60,873 bases of DNA from Lingula anatina (taxonomy: Eukaryota > Brachiopoda > Lingulata > Lingulida > Lingulidae). Positions 38,537 to 51,030 of this stretch are shown piece by piece; position 1 is the stretch's first letter, and each line of letters starts with the position of its first letter. Below the pieces are notes generated by a model, which did not search any database, had not been told where the DNA came from, and saw only the letters and a list, made by a program, of their open reading frames with translations. The translations under genes and the position numbers were made by a program. The stretch is taken from assembly GCF_001039355.2 (NCBI RefSeq), contig NW_019775488.1:293625-354497 (forward strand). The letters run 5' to 3'.

Positions 38537-38582
38537 TAACATCTCGCACCTTGCGAGATTAGACGCGGCTTCCGGTTGTCAC

Positions 38583-41500
38583 ATGATTCTGACCTCCAAG
38601 ATGATTTCTTTACAGCGGCTAGCGTTTTTCTCAGTTTTCTCTTTAATATTTGGATTTTCTGATGCAGCGAGCAAAGTTCCAGTTTTAATATGGTCAAACA
38701 GTCTGTGAGTATGCTTGTCATACCTGAGAGGAATCTACATGATTTTTAGCGTAATTTAGAAAGTGTTCATTTCTGTAGACCGTAGTCACGAGACGGCTTG
38801 TGCTCATCATATTATTGATCGTCAGCAATGAAAATCTTCAACAGTTATAGAGCTGACACTTTTGTGATATCTTCTTACTCGCAAATCCTCTCTGTATGTA
38901 TATTTAGATATTGAAACATATCATAAAGAAAAAAGAATAAATAAACCAAAACAGTCGAGGCTTTACTTTGGATAAAAAGTCCTGCCCAAGGTCTGACTTT
39001 TGTAGTATACCCCCCCACCCTCTAACTTTCTGTAACTTTCACTTTTCAAACAGTTTTTTACATTTTATTGTTCATCTATGTCAAAGCTGTTGAAATAAAA
39101 TGCTTTTGTAATTACCTGTGGACTTTTTATTGGTTTTAATCACGTTTAATCCAGCCCATTGAAATACAATGTTAGAATCTTCAATTTACTCCCGCAGTCA
39201 ATAACTTGCCGCGTTTTCGTTGGCTAACTCTAAGGTAATTTTATGTGAACAAGTAGCTCATAATAATTTCACAGAGGAAGACCAAGTATACAATGTATCA
39301 ATCCTATGTTCACATAAAATAAGGTAGAGTTAGCCAACGAAAACGCGGCAAGTTATTGACTGCGGGTACATTGTAAATTTTCACATTGTATTTCAATGGG
39401 GTGGATTAAACGTGATTAAAACTAATAAAAAGACCACAGGTAATTACAAAAACATTTTATTTCAACAGTTTTGACATAGGTGAAATGGACAATGTAAAAA
39501 ATGTTTGAAAAATGAAAGTTTCAGGAAGTTACAGGGTGGGGGGGTATACTACAAAAGTACCGGAAATTCAACACTGAATTTAACTCAAATTGATAATGTG
39601 TTTGAGAGATTGAGTATCTTTTTGTCTTATGATTCAAATGAAAAATATGGGCAATAAGCCACTTAATTATGATATCCCATTGTCTCACAACATTCAGATA
39701 TGATAATCATGACAGCACCCAGATGTCTATGAGACCATTCTCACAGATATTTGGATCGATCTGTCTCCCTGGGGAGTCTCACTAAATTGCTATCAACCTA
39801 ACCTGCTTAAGCGTCTGTCATGCCGAGTAAAGCTGTTAGGGGGTAATTATCTTTACCCCTATCTGATTCGGTAGGCGTGACAGACATTTAAGCCTCTTGA
39901 GCTGACAGCAATTTAGCATGAACCCCCAGGGAGTTAGGTTGATCCAGTTGGATTGATCTAAGTATGGGAACCCAGTCTATGACACTCTTGTTGACGTTAG
40001 TTGAAAACATACACATTGGTTCAAGAAATTCGGTCTCATAGTGAGAGAGTTGCATTACTGTCAGTAGAATAATTTTTTGTGGATATCTTTAATAGATACC
40101 CAGATATTTTATTTACCATGTTTTATATTCCAGATTGCCCAAAGACCTGCCTCCCTCTTTAGATGGTCATAGTATTAGCACTCCTGATTTTCAGAATATT
40201 TATATTGATAAATTATTATCAAACAAAGCACAGCATGTATTAGTCTTTGTGCAAGATAGGGTAAGTGTTGTTGTTTATTTACCAGTTGATGTAGAGGTTA
40301 AGAGTTCTTGTTTATTGCTTGCTATATGGCTTTAAAAAGAATACAAAAATGATCATGAAATGGAGAAGACACATGACAGTTCTGATAATATGGTTTTATA
40401 CTGTAAGCCTTCAGAAAGAAGAGAGAAAAGTTTGTATTTTAATTATAAATTACAGAATTAATAAATTAAGACCCATTTTTCTTTCAAAAAAAGTAATGTT
40501 TCAGTTTTCGCAATTTCTTATTGTCTCCTTTTTTCAGCTGAGTGTTGAAGATTTCACTCAGTACAGCAATGCATACAGTGACAGTGAAGATGGAGCAGCT
40601 CTTCACAATATCAAGGTAATGTGTTGTGGATACTGTTTGCTTTGGTTTAGTACTACACAAATGGCTGAATAAGGGTTTTGGGTCAGTTTTCTTGTACAAC
40701 AGTAACATTACTGAATCGGATAGAAAAAAAACTGTAAAATAATAATGCTGTTGGACCTGGGCTTAAAAAGTCATTAGGAAATTAAGCACCCTTTTCCTGC
40801 CTTTTTATGTCTGCATTTTCATTCTGTTAAACCAGTGACTTGATTTGTTAGTAAGTTTGTCACTATTATATACAGTATACTGTTCACTCTGTGTATATAC
40901 ATGGTGTAGGCAGCATTCTGTATTATCCTGTTTGGTAACATCTTATCTGCAATCTCATTGTGTTTGACAGTACTGATGACAAATTCAGAGCATTATGTTT
41001 TGATATGCCAACTTTCAACCATGGTAATAAATCAACATTTGAACAAAATTGCTTCTTCCCCCCTGCCCCCTCCTTAAATGTTTTGTTATTATATATTACT
41101 TTAAATGTTGATTAAGAGTTAAAAAAAACTGGTTGGTTTCATCCCAGAAAGTATTATGTCAGCTATAATGTTATGCAAGAAAAAAAAAAACTATGGACAA
41201 GGGGCATTTTCCATATCAGCCCCCATGCTATGGAACCAGCTACCTCAATATATAAGAACAAATGTTAGCCCTGATATTAAAAAAGGTATCTTAAGACATT
41301 ATTATTTCTTTGGAATTCCAACCAAATTTATTAGAAAAAATTAAAACAAAAATTTTCAAAGTCATTACAATAATGTCTCCATGTTGTGGTTGTAGGAACA
41401 AGTGGACAGCCATACATCAATATGTCTTCAGTAGAAAGGCCATCATTTCTACAGTATTTCAAAGTATTTTATTAGAAAAAGTAAAGCATTAGCAGGGAAG

Positions 41501-44295
41501 GATCCAGAGATATTTTGTGACAGTCTTCCAAAATTATTATCTCTGTTGATCCACCCTCCATTTTAGACAGTCTTTTAACAGAAAAAAATGAGATGCCTGT
41601 CACAGTTAACTTGAAAAATTCCGACCGTCTTTCGTAATACAGAAGATGGCTTCCATCCACCCCTGATAAGAATTTTAAAAGAAATTACAGTATCTCCATG
41701 TTGTGGTTGTAGGAACAAATGGAGAGCCACACGTCCACCCACCTGTCTTCTGTAGAAAGCCCAGTCGCTGCCATAAAGCAACTGAAAAAGAAGTATGTGG
41801 ACAGCGTGCAAGAAGTGACAGCTCCTCACGAGGTTGACTCTTTGAGTTTTGAGAAGCCCGGTTTGGTTATCGTCCACTTGCCAGATGTGACTTTAGAAGA
41901 AGGGGAGAAGTTGAAGCAGTTCAGAAAGAATGGTGAGACTTTGTTTGAAAATGAATGTAAATGGTTGGAATAAATCCTTCCTAGTTGGTTATTGTTTTAA
42001 TGTTGTTTCCATGTATTTGTTTGAGAGTCATATCCAGAATAAAACTATGAGAAAGGAGATGTTTTGTTCTTAGAGCCATTGATAAATTCTCTTACAACAG
42101 TTTTGTCCCAAGCCCATCTTATATTTCACCAATATATTTTTCAGATGATCTGATTGGTGCTTTGACATCTAAAGCAAAACATTCTGGTGTGCCTTTTACA
42201 GCATATTTCACGGCTGAAGAAACATCTAAGGTAACATCAAAGAAAAAAGTACTCCTTTAAAATTGTGGGAAGAAATAAAAATGCCTAAAAAGTTCCTGTA
42301 GATCTCACCCAAAATACTCAAACATAATGATTCTACAGTTTATGATTTAAGCATGGAAGTCTCTCATTTTCAGATTCCAGTCTCCTATCCATACCTGGGG
42401 CGCCATCTTTTGGCCACAAATGAAAACACTTCAACGTACCTTAACTTCCACAACTGCTCATTGTTCTACACCACGGGGGTCTACATCTCCCTGTTCACAG
42501 TTAGTTCCATCATGGACAAAACTGTGGAGAAAGACATCAAGACGTTCGTCAATACTTCTGACATGTTGCCACCCAACCCGACTTTTACTGATGATACCAG
42601 TTGTTTGAATATGTCAGCATCCGTGAACTCATCGTAAGTAAATGATTTTTATACACAGATGCTGTATTTGTTTGTATATATTCAGGTCACTGTGTTTTCT
42701 CATATTGCTGCTGTTGCTGTCACCATCCAAAACATCAGCCCCTGTAATAGCCATACCATATTTTCATTTCACCTCAGTTTACTGACTACCTTTGTTTTAT
42801 AAAAAAAAAACGTTCCCTGTCAAAGTCAGTACATGCTGACGCGAATTTTTTTAAACTGCAAAATGTTTTAATTTTTTTATGAATTTTTAACCATTACTGT
42901 TATAAATGTGCAGAAAAGTGCTGAAGATAATTACTGTCAATGTTTCAGAGTTATTGGATTGACTTATCCAGGGGAGATTACTATTGATGATTACACCATG
43001 ACAGATTTGACTATTAAGTAAGTCAGTATGTGAAGTGTTATTTAAAAACAATACCAAAAAAAAAAAAGAATGATTTAATGAGTTACAAAATATGAATACT
43101 CTAAGTGAAATGAACAAAATGAAGTTTATTACGGAGAGCGGGTTTTTATGCTCAAAGGATGATGTATTGTAAACTAAATTGTAGAAATATTAAACATTGC
43201 AGCAAGGTCCCAGCACAAAGCTAGATTCTGATAGGAATTTGCTGGACAATCTAGACTTGTCAGTCATTTGCGCAGTGGTTAAAAATTTGAGGCCGATGCC
43301 ATGGAACATTCACCATAGGTTGAGATGAGACCATATGTTTGATCTTGTTTTGTAGGTTCAAATTTTTTGCCAATACAGCAAGAAATGTGTGGAACATAAG
43401 TGCTCTACAGCTGACCTACAAGATCAAAAATGGCACCCTCAGCATGAACATAACGGAGGATGACCCGACGGTTTTGTCCGTGCCAAGTAATCTACAGGAC
43501 ACCAGATATTCTTATTCCTGCAGTTCAAAGTACTCCACTAACTACACCCAGGCCAATCTGACTGAGTACAAAGGAAACATTTTTGAGCTTGCCCTTGATG
43601 TTCGCTTTGATAACTTACAGGTAAGTTTCAGTAGATTTTTAGATCACCTCTACCAGCAGTGCCTGTCAAGTGATTTCAGCAGGTGCAGGCTCCTTCAGTA
43701 TTGTGGAGTGGAAAATGTTAAATTGAATTGGAAATGAATTAGGAAAGTTGGAGATATAAAATGAAATAATCATATTTTGAATATTGGCACAAAAGAAGAA
43801 AATGGTCTACTTGGCTTAAGGTGGATCAATATGTTAAAATGGACTAAATTGGTCAAAATAGCTAGGAAAACAAATCATGCCGCAAGAAAGGGTTGGATAA
43901 GTATGACCATGGCAGAATCCTATTTAGCCATATGAAAATTAATGAAGGTGGAGCTAGATTACACCATAGGGTCCTGTTTTTCCCTGTTTCTTTTATCTTA
44001 ATTACTTAATATTAATAATAATAATAATGATAATTATAATAAGCTTTCATTAAGGAGGGTAAAACACGTTGAATGGTTTTCTTTTTAGATCCAACCATTT
44101 GGGTCCAGCGATAAGTTTTTAGATGCCAGCGACTGTGTCGGCTTCTTCACCATAGGAACTTTATCTGGACTCATGGTCACTCTGATCCTTCTACTCATTC
44201 TCACCTGGGGGATCAGCATGATGGTGAACATTAAGACCATGGACAGGTTCGATGACCCCAAGGGAAAAGGAATCACTGTGAATGTTTCAGAGTAG
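38583..44295 (+). CDS. ATP6AP1: V-type ATPase accessory subunit S1 (Ac45)
   Basis: Type I membrane subunit of the V-ATPase that helps assemble and sort the proton pump in secretory and lysosomal membranes. Exons, in phase: 38583-38704, 40134-40260, 40538-40615, 41713-41932, 42145-42230, 42374-42633, 42949-43017, 43356-43620, 44089-44295, giving 477 aa. The start is uncertain: the frame is open from ATG 38508, ATG 38583 has a weak context, and ATG 38601 (caagATG) is the strongest and still leaves a full signal peptide (LAFFSVFSLIFGF). The luminal part has many N-glycosylation sequons, VPVLIWSN near the N-terminus and LSVEDFTQY. One membrane helix (about 428-455) is followed by the family's NIKTMDRFDDPKG tail. 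Two large palindromes sit in intron 1. AATAAA at 45386. Confidence 0.95.
38997..39557. mobile_element. 561-base inverted-repeat element in ATP6AP1 intron 1
   Basis: Arms of about 250 bases each (38997-39251 and 39309-39557) are complementary with few mismatches. They start cttttgtagtatacccccc and share 'ttgccgcgttttcgttggct'. A loop of about 57 bases separates them. The transcript would fold into a long hairpin. No coding capacity and no certain target duplication; TA within tagtata is possible. Confidence 0.8.
39731..39976. mobile_element. Imperfect palindrome MITE, GGATCGATC family, copy 1
   Basis: About 245 bases with outer arms (ggatcgatctg... / ...ggattgatcta) and inner arms 'gtctgtcatgccgagtaaag' / complement. 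Related to elements at 50105-50360 and 50757-50920, which share the closing 'gggaacccagt' or the inner layout. Confidence 0.6.
41385..41440 (+). pseudogene. Decayed duplicate of ATP6AP1 exon 4 start
   Basis: Repeats the acceptor and first bases of exon 4 about 320 bases upstream of the real one: 'ccatgttgtggttgtag' then gaacaagtggacagccat, versus gaacaaatggagagccac at 41713. The copy meets a TAG after 12 codons and is separated from the real exon by the MITE at 41493. Confidence 0.65.
41493..41665 (-). mobile_element. MITE, CAGGGGCGGAT family, copy 4
   Basis: 173 bases, more diverged, with CAGGGAAGGAT / ATCCACCCCTG ends. Near-matching 5-bp flanks attag / ataag. Lies in ATP6AP1 intron 3, between the ghost and real exon 4. 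Confidence 0.75.
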
Positions 44296-45385
44296 TCAGA
44301 TATTGCTGATAGCTCTTGTATGTTTTGTTAGTTTACCTGAGAGAACAGTTGGTTTATGTAGAACTGTAAATTATTCAAAAGGGAATGTGTTGTCCAGTAA
44401 GGACAGAAACAAGGTTGTTGATGTATAGAAATACTAGAAGACTGTAAATTATTATCTATTTCTTCGTCTGATGGTACAGTTTAGTAGGTCTGATAGACGA
44501 TGCACAGTGTAGAGAGTCAACATGTCATTTTCAAACAATCTAGATTAGCTGTGCATACTGCACTTTACTTAGTGCTCTGTATAACTTGATAATGTGAATT
44601 CAATTGAATGTACAGGTGTAAATGTGTGAATTGAAACTACAGGGTGGTCCATGAACAATGACCTATTTTCAATTTAGATGGAAAGTAAAAGTCGTTTTTT
44701 ATGGACCACCAATTTTCCCATGCAAGTAAATATTTTGTCTTTCAAAAGACCATTCCAGTAATTAATATTTCTCTATTTCATTTCAAGAATTGTTGAAGAC
44801 CTTATTAAGGTCTAGTTATGTGTGTAAATGCTCAGAATTTCATGGGACTTTTTGGAAATGCACAGTGTCTAATAATTCCAGCTGAAATCTTTTTGAGAAC
44901 ACGAAGAGGCTTTTGGTTCACCATGCTTACTTTTGTACCCTTTTAAGAGGTGATGTTACATTTTTCTTGATGGAAGCTTTTGCTGCTATTTACAAATCAA
45001 CTACTGATTTGTACTGTTCATTACACCTTCATCTTCTAACCTGGTTTGGGTTGGGAATAACTTCATGCAGAATGGCATCAGTTAGAAAAATTACCTGCCC
45101 TGTGATATTGTCTGTGAATATCGATTCAGGTTCCCGACAAAGCACCCGTAAAGCTTATTTAATTTTAATATTAAAATAATAAACGTGTGCATTTCGTTGT
45201 TAGACTGTGAAATGTTCCCTATTGTGTCAAGTGCAATACAGTGCAGATGTTAGTGGGTAACGTGTACATATGCTGCAGATGTGAGTGTAGAGAAATATTA
45301 CAGTAGTTGACAGTAGCAGCAATGTAAATAATTAAATATTGTCAAGCAAAGGATATGTATGGTACGTGCTACATGTGGCGGTGAA

Positions 45386-45391
45386 AATAAA
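45386..45391 (+). terminator. Poly(A) signal of ATP6AP1
   Basis: AATAAA about 1.09 kb after the stop. An earlier AATAAA is present near 45179, so two 3' ends are possible. Confidence 0.45.
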
Positions 45392-45399
45392 ATTCCATA

Positions 45400-47200
45400 A
45401 AAAAACATTAGGTTCACTTCTTTTTTTTTTGTAAATGTTATTTTGATTCACCATTCTGAATCTTGCCTGAAGGGACGTGAACAATGTTGCAACATCAACA
45501 AAGAATATCCTTCGGCATACATAACAATTTTATGCGTTCTTGTACTTACTGAATAATATTATGGAGACCATAAATCTGAAATGACACTGAAAGCCCAAGG
45601 CAAGTGCCCCAGGTCCAACCGTAGTCTGAAGTTGGTCGATGTATTATAATGTAATATGAATTTTACCTAAGAATGCAGTGATTTCATATAATATTGAGAA
45701 AAATGTAAGATGTGGCAATTTTGTGATTCTATTTATGGATTTACCTGATATAGCGAAATTATGAAACTACAAATGTAGATTTTTCTCAGCATTACTATAA
45801 TTAAAACTGTCTGAATGCTTGAGAGATGCATTCATTGGATATTTATATCAACTATTATTTTGTTATACGAGCGGGTCAAAGCAGAAAATGCAGTTAAATG
45901 GTTCCTGACACCCCCACCCCCCCTCCGCTCTAAATCCGCCTCTGATTTGTACTTCATCACCAGAGAGACAGTCTCTATTAGAGAGTAGAAGAGGAGATAC
46001 GTTTCACTTTAATACAAATGTGACCCCGAACATTCAGCAATTTCTCTTCTGTAAGATTATTAAATTATGTATTGCCCGCTTATCACTTGTTCGTTTGGTG
46101 AATATAAAAACACAAAGAACGACCTCTGTTATAACATACTGGTGTTTTAATTTGGGGCATATTAGTTTCCAGAGAGAGCGAGAGAGAGAAAGAGGTATTT
46201 CATCTTTTGCGGGTATTCGTTTCTCAAGACAGTTTAACAATAATTTCTTTTATACATATTATTTAAGTATATTTTTGCCAGCTATTTGATCGTATGATGT
46301 AATGAAAAAGCACATAACACGACCTTTTAAATTGTGTACTAGTGTTTTAATTTGTGCGATATTACTAAATTGAGAGAAAGAGCGAGAGGAGAGAGGGGGA
46401 AATTCACCTTTTACGAGTAACAATTTCTTAAGACAGTACAACAACAACAACAAATCAAATTTCGCAGCATTTATTCATAATTTTAACAGATTGAAACAAA
46501 GCAAAGAAATGCGATAGTCGAGCATTTTCCTGTTGTCGTATGTTTGTGTTTGTAAGATAGCTTTGATTGTGTCTGTATGCAAGTGGAGTTAAATGAATCG
46601 TGTCGCCGGGTGCTTCTCCACAGTAACGTGTCACTTTGTTTGCAAACCCACTGGTTATCATATTATATTATATAACACCGCCTTAATAACGACAATAAAA
46701 ATAATACCAAATAGATAAAATATACCCTGTATATGTCTTATTTCGAGAGTTAAAAGCAATTTAAACCTTCATTTCTGGTTGGATAATAATGTGTCAAACA
46801 ATCAAAAGTTTTTGAATCTTGTGCACGAAAAATTCCAGTGATAACGCAAAGATGCTGCAGTAAAGCCCCACGTGTTTTTTTCATCCGTAATTGTATGATC
46901 CGTCGTCTCCAATTCTGAAATATTTGGGGTTCTATATAAGATTATGTTAAACATTTTTTTGTTCGCACTTTATGCGTTATTACTAATTTACCAAAGATTA
47001 AGTATTTGCATAAACATGCAAGAGAAATATTGGTACAGTATAACGAAAAATCAGACCTATCAACATAAGTGTCTAGGTAAATGTCAAAATTAAAAAAAAA
47101 CAATGAAAATCAATATATTATTGTAATTGCATATAAACAAACATGCATTAAAAAGTGAAAGTAACAATTATCCGAAGACCAATACCTCTATCCCTTCACC
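45400..47200. other. Gene-free stretch between ATP6AP1 and VWD gene A
   Basis: Holds GA-rich tracts at about 46170-46195 and 46374-46398 and a CCCCC-rich block near 45910. That block is followed by 'ctaaatccgcctctg', possibly a lone end of the CAGGGGCGGAT family. No exon seen. Confidence 0.5.
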
Positions 47201-47214
47201 GGCTGGCTCTGGTT

Positions 47215-49456
47215 CTAGGGCATGAGCAGAGGAGCCCATGGAGGCACATTTGTGAGGTCGGTTACATCGTTATTAGCTTTTCCGTTATAATCACCGCATA
47301 TTCCATTCATGTTCTTGCAATAATTCTGATGTATCTGGACAACCACGGTGCGAAGGCGAACAAACACGGAGACCTTGATACCCGCAGCAATAGTGCAGTG
47401 AGCGGCCACATAAGTCCTCGGTTTGTCGCCACCGGGAATGCTGGGGAAGATTTTCTGGACCACCTCTACTTGAGGGCTTCCTGCAGAAATTGCCCCGGTT
47501 GCACCAGGAGGCAGTTTATTGTTCCACGTAGGAGGGTACATTACAGGATCGCCATCGATCTGCAATGGAGGTATAAAAATATTAGAGAAGTGCATGTTTT
47601 AGGAATGGACTTGATTTGCAATGGCAGTATAAAGATATTAAAGAAGTGCATGTTTTATGGATGGTGTCATCGTTGGATGAGATGTTGGGAGAGCAGGGGC
47701 AGGACAAATTTGGTTCTTTTGGTGTTCTAACCACTCCTGGCACCATGGTCACTCCATACCTGACCAGTTAACAGATCTTTTTTGTGGCAAACAACACTTC
47801 CTTCAGAAAAAATTAAATAAAAATGCTGTTGTAAACGAACTCTCTTCCATGGCCGCAGTTATAGTCTTGTGGACTTTTTTTGCTCACAGTAGGCCTAAAA
47901 AGATTAGCCATCTATTTAAGGACAATGTAACCATTTATTATCATCCAGATACCCAAAAATGAGTTTTTTCCTGCATTTTTAAATAATTAAATTTATTCAA
48001 TAATGCATCTATCTTTGTGCTGATTTTAAAGAATAAAAATGGAGTACTAAATAGTGCCATTAAATCGGCGTTGAAACGGTGATTGTGGGTGCTCATGTAA
48101 AAGAAAAATTTATGACACCGATTTTTCAGTTTTTACCCCAAAATCGAGATTATGATGTCACCCGTCAGATAACATATGTTTAAATGATAATTAATTTAGT
48201 CACTGAGCATCCTTGGACTAAATATGGTTGACCCACTTAAAAGTGATGCCGCTAATCCAATGATGCTCTCCCTGCATCCACACGCGTCTTCACTGCAGGG
48301 GCCTAGCAATTTGGTCCGTTTCATGGCGCGTGATTAGGCGATGAGACCATCAGGGGATTTAGGCGGATTGCTTTTAAGTGGGGTCGGCCATGTTTAGTCG
48401 GCGGATCAGAAAGCACGCGGATCATCTGTTCTGAATGCGCTCTTATACATTAATCGGGCCCTAGTACCGGTAGTGGGTTTGCTTTTTAACACAAAAGTTT
48501 CTCCTCACTTCTTCCATGAACTGCATTAATTAAGCCACTGGAGGATCCAGAATTTGAGGATATTTTGCCCTCCTTCTCATAATCTTCTGATAACAAATGG
48601 TGTAATTTGATAAATGATGTTGATTTTGCAGATTGGTTTATCATTCTTAAGACCCTCAAAGTGTTGAGAAAGAGGAAAAGTAAGCGATTCGGTTATGGCA
48701 GAAGAATATAGACTAAAAGACATTTGGTTACAAATAAAAAAATTAAAAAAGATAAATTTCAGTCAATTTATTTTTTTAACTAATCATACATTAAAAGAAT
48801 CCGGCGGTCCTTAGTGATTATACCAATGTCGACTTACCTTCGTTTCAGGAGCGTCTGAGTTTCCAGGGGGGTTAAAGTTAAAGTCTACTTTATTGGCGCC
48901 GCACCGAAACCTAACTGCACTAATGTATGTACGTGGTCCACCCTCGTAAAGTGCATGCTTGGTCCACACGTACCACCAATTATTCTTGCCGGACGCCAAA
49001 TTTCCAATTCTACCTGTAGGGGCAGGATAGGGGAACTTCCTTCCATCGCATGTGATAAAATGCGGCTCTCCTTTCCCGCCGCAGGTACACTGACCTAACT
49101 CACCTGGTTTAAAATAAGTAGACCAGTAATTTAATTTACGTTGATAAAAAAACAAATGATTAATCAGTCTCAGGTAAAATAGATATATGAGCGGTACGTA
49201 CATGTTACAACTGCTCGTCTTACACTGTATGTGACAAACAAGAGATAAAATCGACAGAAAATGACAGGTTTCTTGAACGAAATTGTAATAGGAAATCTGA
49301 GATCCCGTATCTGTATCTCTACTGGTTTGCCAAAGTATCGGGGTCGGTTATAGTGTTGTTGTCGACTTATTATTTCATATTGCATTGTGAAATGATAGAC
49401 TATGATTCATGTATGATAAAGAGAGCTCTCAGATGTATCTGAGATTGGGCCTACTT

Positions 49457-49489
<33 letters not shown>

Positions 49490-49667
49490 TTTCCACAAAT
49501 ATCTGTAATCTACTTCACATATACTTACTAGCACATGGATCCGGTGGGTTCGGCGGATTTGGGTCAGGTACTGGGTCAGGTGTTGGCAAATCGTCGAATT
49601 CAATGGCAGAGGCCAAGGCAAATTGCAGTATGATCGCAGCTAGAATGAACCCTTGTCGTGGCGACAT
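47215..49667 (-). CDS. Small secreted single-VWD-domain protein, gene A
   Basis: Three exons in phase: 49667-49529, 49103-48838, 47559-47215; 249 aa. A signal peptide (about 1-21, ILAAIILQFALASA) is followed by a Pro/Asp-rich linker (residues 27-44). One von Willebrand type D domain fills the rest: opening CTCGGKGEPHFITCDG (residues 52-67), and closing NYCKNMNGICGDYNG (214-228). The opening motif is GEPH, not GDPH, so the Asp-Pro autocleavage seen in some mucin VWD domains is not expected. No C8, TIL, lipid-binding or other module follows; the protein stops at WAPLLMP. VWD domains usually sit in large mucins, vitellogenins or zonadhesins, so a one-domain protein is uncommon. Role unknown: mucus, coat, egg or defence factor are all possible. 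The expected TATA position reads TCTTAAGAAC (49721-49730). Confidence 0.85.
47561..47665 (-). repeat. Tandem copy of VWD gene A intron 2 acceptor region
   Basis: About 52 bases repeated twice (in gene sense 'aaaacatgcacttct...atactgccattgca'). The copy next to exon 3 ends in gcag; the outer copy ends in gcaa and has lost its acceptor. The gene B region has a single copy. Confidence 0.6.
48206..48442. mobile_element. MITE in VWD gene A intron 2
   Basis: Imperfect palindrome of about 235 bases with 'gttgacccacttaaaagtgat' / complement arms and a closing 'ctgttctgaatgcgctc'. The related element at 55745-55965 holds the matching place in gene B, so this insertion came before the gene duplication. 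Also related to the outer element at 21049. Confidence 0.6.
49459..49486. repeat. (TG)n microsatellite in VWD gene A intron 1
   Basis: About 14 units. On the transcript it is (CA)n, some 40 bases after the exon 1 donor. Confidence 0.9.
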
Positions 49668-50104
49668 GGCAACAACAATTTCAAGAAATAAGCTCAGGCC
49701 GTGAACTTGATAATCGTGGAGTTCTTAAGAAATGAGCGACTCGCTTACTGAGCTCCGTTACATATTCGTTGCATTTTTTTAAGTAGCTGTGATATGTGTT
49801 GTTGCGACGTAAAAGTCACGATGCAGATGTAGGAAGAAATAGAGAGAGGAGGAGTTGAACTGTTTCCAGAATTTGCCACGTGCGCTTAATGCAAATTTTA
49901 ACCAATGATTTTCCGAATTGTAATTTGACATACGGCTGAAAGAGATGCCATAGTTCAAATAATTCAAACTGTCGACGACAATCGATAATTAAAGAGGTTT
50001 CTTTTCTTTTTTTCTTTTTTTTTTTGGAAAATGATGCGGGAAAAAAGAAAAGTAATTGCATTTCATCTCCCGCTGTCTCCACACTGCTGGTAAAGGTAGG
50101 CGAG

Positions 50105-50360
50105 TCTTGGACCCCATTGTCATACCAAAAGCGATCTAGCAGAATCGAACCATCTCCGTAGGGTTTCTCGCTAAATTACATTCAACTTAAGCGGCTCCGA
50201 TGTCTGGCACGCCTACTGTAGCTGCTAGGGGTTAACTAACTAACGTTTGGCAGCTTCAGTAGGCGTGCCAGATCTAAGCCGCTTTAATCTGGACGCAATT
50301 TAGCGGGAATCCCTTCGTAGATGGATCGATCCTGCTAGATCGATCTAGGTATTGAAATGG
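50105..50360. mobile_element. Imperfect palindrome MITE, GGATCGATC family, copy 2
   Basis: Arms 'gcgatctagcagaatcga' / 'tcgatcctgctagatcga' and inner 'ctggcacgcctactgtagct' / complement flank a short centre (ggttaactaactaacg). About 255 bases, without coding capacity. Lies at the edge of duplication unit A. Confidence 0.7.
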
Positions 50361-50756
50361 GATCTTCTTGTCAGGCGCCATGATATGTGGCTTGAGAAAA
50401 TTTCATTTTGACTGCCTGCCTTGGTAGTGCTCTGCACATAAGTATTTCTCTGTGAGAAAACAATCTATGGTGAATGAAATAAATAATTTTATAGAAGACT
50501 TTTCACAAATTAAAAGTAATGAACTGCTATTCCTCTTCATGCGCCAATGTTCAATATCATTCCCATGTACATTTCAGTTGAACTATTAGTAAGGAATTGT
50601 GCATAAAGATAATGATAAAAATAATTCGAAAGATTCATTAACTGTTAAAGCATGATTTTCTCTCTATATACTGATCTCGACAAGTTACTGAATTGCCAAT
50701 CCTAGTATTACGACTGAAACATGCGACAGGGTCCCTTATGCACTAATTTGTACATC

Positions 50757-50920
50757 TAAGGGACCATTCCCACTAAACTGCGGACTTTATTTCTGTTACT
50801 AGGACGTGCACTCCTGCCACACCGTCTTAAATGTCTGTTACGCCCAGTAAAGCTGTAATACTCCCCAGGGAGTAAGACCGATCCGGATGGATCGATCTTG
50901 GCATGGGAACCCAGTGTAAG
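50757..50920. mobile_element. Imperfect palindrome MITE, GGATCGATC family, copy 3
   Basis: Shorter, partly deleted relative with 'gggaccattcccac' at the left and 'gatccggatggatcgatctt' then 'gcatgggaacccagt' at the right, matching the right end of the 39731 element. Confidence 0.55.
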
Positions 50921-51030
50921 CACCGTCCTATATTTTGACCCACTTGCATCGCGCTATTAATTCACACTTACATAGGTGTATTACCCGTAAGAATGTAATG
51001 GGCGGGGGGGGGGGCGGGGGGGGACTATAT

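Larger units (their letters stand above)
45540..50108. repeat. Segmental duplication unit A (VWD gene A)
   Basis: Repeated at about 52196-57718. Shared landmarks include 'gagcgggtcaaagcagaaaatgcag' type text near 45870 and 52620, 'gatagctttgattgtgtctg' near 46556 and 53860, the three exons, and the flank ending 'acactgctggta' near 50085 and 57692. Identity is high in exons and patchy in introns. Confidence 0.8.

Noticed and set aside
42353-42637. ATP6AP1 exon 6 read as a separate gene
   Set aside because: Phase, splice sites and family sequence place it as an internal exon of Ac45.
50140-50160. B-box-like GGTTCGATTCTG on the minus strand
   Set aside because: No A-box or clover-leaf fits around it, and it lies inside the arm of a palindromic MITE.
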